64,000 nt of DNA from Candidatus Microthrix subdominans. GTDB lineage: Bacteria > Actinomycetota > Acidimicrobiia > Acidimicrobiales > Microtrichaceae. Location: assembly GCA_016719385.1 (NCBI GenBank), contig JADJZA010000007.1, forward strand, positions 558,001 to 622,000, in the 5' to 3' direction. Under the pieces are notes generated by a model. It had not been told where the DNA came from and searched no databases. It saw only the letters and a list, made by a program, of their open reading frames with translations. Of this stretch, positions 61,786 to 64,000 are shown in pieces. Positions within the stretch are counted from its first letter, which is position 1, and each line of letters begins with the position of its first letter. Both the position numbers and the translations under genes were made by a program.

Positions 61786-63212
61786 ATGGCTTCGATCACA
61801 GGTTTCGAGCCGGCCGGGACCGGTCCGGGCGATGGGGGTGGAGCGTTGGCGGCCCTGCGCCGGCGACTGCGAAGCGATGAGTTGGCAGCCTGCTCGGTGG
61901 CCGGTTCGGGGGTGGCCGATCCGGCTGCGGCTGGGGCGTTGGCTGATGCTGAGTTGGCGATCGACGAGTTGTTTGCGGCTGGGGTCGACCCGGCCGATTC
62001 GCGAGATGCGGTCGTGTGGATCGAAGAAATCGAGCGGTTGGGTCGGCGGGTGGATGCGGCCCGGTCGGTGTTGGTGGAACGGATCCGGGTCAAGGTGTTG
62101 CACACAGCCGACGGTCACGGGTCGGCGAAGATCATGGTCCGCCACGTCGCCCGGTTGACCGAGGCGGAGGCGTTGGCCCGCGCCAAAACCGCCAGGCTCG
62201 CTAGAGATGTTCCGAAGGTGACCGCGGCGTGGCAGGCCGGTGAGGTGTCGACGTGCGCGGTCCGGGCGTTGGGCCGGGTCGATGCGAACCCGCGGGTCGC
62301 GGCAGCGCTGCGCCAGCGCGACGACGAGTTCCTCGCCGATGCCAAGAATATGAGTGCGAAGGCGTTTGGGCACAAGGTGCACCGGTGGGCCCGGCTGATC
62401 GACGAGGACGGCCCAACCCCGCCAAACGAACGCAACCACTCCAAGCGTGACGCCCGCCTTGTGCAGAACCCGTGGGACCTGTCGTGGGACCTGACCGGGT
62501 TCTTCGGCGCCGGGCAAGGTGCCGAGCTGCGGGAGATCCTCGACCGGTATGTCGACGCCGAGTTCAAGGCCGATTGGGAGGCCGCCGTGGCCCTTGGGTG
62601 AGGAGGGCCTGGCCCGCGGCGGGATCTCCAAGGAGGACCTGGACCGCACCGACGCCCAACGCCGCGCCGACGCGCTCGTGCGAAAGTCTTCCGCGACGCC
62701 GCCGCTGCTGACGGCTCCGCGGTGCCCGTCGGCTGGGTGCACAACATCCACTGGTCAGCCGCGGCGTATGAGGAAATGCTCGCAGCGATGGACCACGACC
62801 GTGCCCCACGGTTCGACCCGGACACGTTCATGTGTCGCACCGAGGACGGCCACGACGTCGACCCCACCGAAGCAGCAGCCAACAGCCTCCTCAACAAAGT
62901 CCGCCGGGTGATCGTCAACGCCTCCGGCGTCGTCATCGATTTGGGGAGGGCACGCCGGTTCACCTGGATCGGCAAGAACCGCCGCCACCGCCAGCCATAC
63001 CCACTGCATCTGGCCGGGCTGTCACGCACCCGCCAGCCGCTGCGAGATCGACCACCTCCACGAACACGGACAAGGCGGCCCACCACAACCAGGCGAACTC
63101 GGCTCCGCTGTGCGGCAAACACAACGGCTGGAAACAGAAGGGCTTCCGGATCCAGCGGGACCCGACCGGCACGTGGCACACCACCCGCCCCGACGGCAGC
63201 CAACTCGAATGA
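61786..63212 (+). pseudogene. DUF222/HNH endonuclease, frameshifted
   Basis: The first frame, from ATG 61786, gives ADAELAIDELFAAGVDPAD and KVTAAWQAGEVSTCAVRALG, and ends DWEAAVALG with a stop near 62601 (DUF222/13E12-type helical domain). Further frames then give GISKEDLDRTDAQRRADALV, VPVGWVHNIHWSAAAYEEML, RVIVNASGVVIDLGRARRFT, CEIDHLHEHGQGG (the HNH motif) and NSAPLCGKHNGWKQKGF, to a stop at 63212. At least four frame changes are needed. DUF222-HNH genes are multicopy and often decay in actinobacteria. Confidence 0.78.
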
Positions 63213-63310
63213 GCGCCAACCGGCAGTGAATCGAGGTGGGGGAGTGATGAACCAATCGGCAGTGACCCACCCGGGGCCTGACCCACCCGGGCTGAGGCTG
63301 TCACCCGAAG

Positions 63311-63343
63311 GTTCGCCATCTGTTCAGCTGGCGTTCACCTGGG
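63311..63343 (+). promoter_or_regulatory. PHO box (three 11-bp direct repeats) upstream of pstS
   Basis: GTTCGCCATCT, GTTCAGCTGGC and GTTCACCTGGG follow each other without gaps, in the 11-bp phase of actinobacterial PhoP/RegX3 boxes (GTTCACC core). The block ends 99 bp before the pstS start codon. It indicates phosphate-starvation control. Confidence 0.7.
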
Positions 63344-63442
63344 CAGCACCTGCGCGTCAACTCACCTCCGTACCGTTCGTCTCCTCACCACGAATTCCGT
63401 CCTACATCTGGCGGAACACCACCTGACACCGAGGAGACGAGA

Positions 63443-64000
63443 GTGAAGAAGCGAACCCGTCCAACCTTTCGATTTGCAGCACTTGCGCTGGCCGGTGGCC
63501 TTGCCGTCAGCGGTTGCAGCGGATCGAGCAACAGCGGCGCCGGCGAAGGAGCGGCCGAAGGCGAGATCGCCATCTCGGGCTCGTCCACCGTCGAGCCCAT
63601 CTCGGTGCGAGTCGGCGAGCTCTTCGCCGATTCCGGCGGCGTGTTGCCTTCCGTTGAGGGCCCCGGAACCGGTGACGGGTTCAAGAAATTCTGCGCCGGC
63701 GAGACCGACATTTCGGATGCCTCTCGGGCCATCAAGGACGAGGAAAAGGCCGCCTGCGAGCAGGCGGGCGTGACCTATACCGAGCTGCGGATCGCCAACG
63801 ATGCGATCACGGTGTTGACCAACGCGTCCAACGACTCGGTGCAGTGCCTGACCTTCGATGACCTCTACGGCTTGGTGGGTCCCGAGTCCGAGGGCGTGAA
63901 GACCTGGTCCGAGGCCACCGCCAAGGGCGCCACATCCAAGCTGCCCGATGCACCGCTTGAGATCTTCGCCCCGGGCACCGAGTCGGGCACCTACGACTCC
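63443..64000 (+). CDS. pstS: Phosphate-binding protein PstS (cut by window end)
   Basis: GTG at 63443 has GAGGAG seven bases upstream. About 186 residues are visible. A lipoprotein signal (basic start, FAALALAGGLAVSG) ends at Cys25. The mature part has ISGSSTVEPISVRVGELFAD (phosphate P-loop), GPGTGDGFKKFCAGETDISD and LRIANDAITVLTNASNDS, then APGTESGTYDS at the edge. PstS is the surface receptor of the high-affinity phosphate ABC importer. pstCAB should follow beyond the window. PHO boxes upstream support phosphate control. Confidence 0.9.
   Translation, partial: MKKRTRPTFRFAALALAGGLAVSGCSGSSNSGAGEGAAEGEIAISGSSTVEPISVRVGELFADSGGVLPSVEGPGTGDGFKKFCAGETDISDASRAIKDEEKAACEQAGVTYTELRIANDAITVLTNASNDSVQCLTFDDLYGLVGPESEGVKTWSEATAKGATSKLPDAPLEIFAPGTESGTYDS

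Noticed and set aside
1..64000. CRISPR arrays, rRNA and complete tRNA genes, prophage structural genes
   Set aside because: No regularly spaced direct repeats, no rRNA-like stretches, no complete tRNA cloverleaf and no capsid, tail or terminase genes were recognised on either strand.

Overview
The window is high-GC DNA (roughly two thirds G+C) with dense, often overlapping genes. Its gene content includes a wax ester synthase/diacylglycerol acyltransferase, a HAD-PlsC fusion, F420-type luciferase-like oxidoreductase, DUF3039, DUF222-HNH and MMPL proteins, and actinobacterial PHO-box repeats. This points to an actinobacterium. The paired amidohydrolases and the triacylglycerol-type lipid operon fit the class Acidimicrobiia (a Microthrix-like organism is possible), but the sequence alone cannot fix the genus. 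No rRNA, complete tRNA or CRISPR array was seen.

Layout. 1-4.7 kb: a minus-strand catabolic operon (amidohydrolase, acetoacetate decarboxylase-like protein, SDR, second amidohydrolase, start of a cytochrome P450). 4.9-8.8 kb: a protein of unknown function, an MMPL transporter and a gamma-glutamylcyclotransferase-like protein. 8.8-19 kb: a DUF2786 protein followed by a complete four-gene Wadjet type II anti-plasmid defence operon (jetABCD), every junction overlapping by 4 bp. 19.2-19.9 kb: a VapBC module next to a tRNA-like D-arm remnant. 19.9-25.1 kb: a minus-strand lipid assembly operon (WS/DGAT, HAD-PlsC, PlsB). 25.2-31.3 kb: an amidase, a heterodimeric ABC exporter and a DUF4258/YgiT toxin-antitoxin pair. 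31.4-36.4 kb: a DUF1214 protein, a CPBP protease remnant, an SDR/DegT/hydrolase gene run and a TrkA-C regulatory protein.

36.5-44.4 kb is an accessory island: a broken tyrosine recombinase, an IS21-family element (2,999 bp, 7-bp target duplication) with disrupted istA and istB, two lipoprotein genes of no recognised family, three copies of an imperfect palindromic repeat that separate these parts, and a RHH/MazF module. The island lies exactly between a K+/H+ antiporter gene and a TrkA-C regulatory gene, which may once have been neighbours.

44.4-64 kb: antiporter, DHFR-like reductase, GH4 glycosidase plus luciferase-like oxidoreductase, AbrB/PIN toxin-antitoxin, a TetR-controlled haloalkane dehalogenase/SRPBCC/sulfatase-DJ-1 operon, DUF3039, fructosamine kinase-like, MOSC, GH3 beta-glucosidase, amidase, PaaI-type thioesterase, a frameshifted DUF222-HNH gene, and the start of a PHO-box-controlled pstS cut by the window end.

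A recurring oddity is the single-base indel, often in short homopolymers. Such indels break otherwise well-conserved genes (WS/DGAT, vapB, mazF, sulfatase-DJ-1, and many in mobile elements). Some may be assembly errors rather than true decay; raw reads would settle this.
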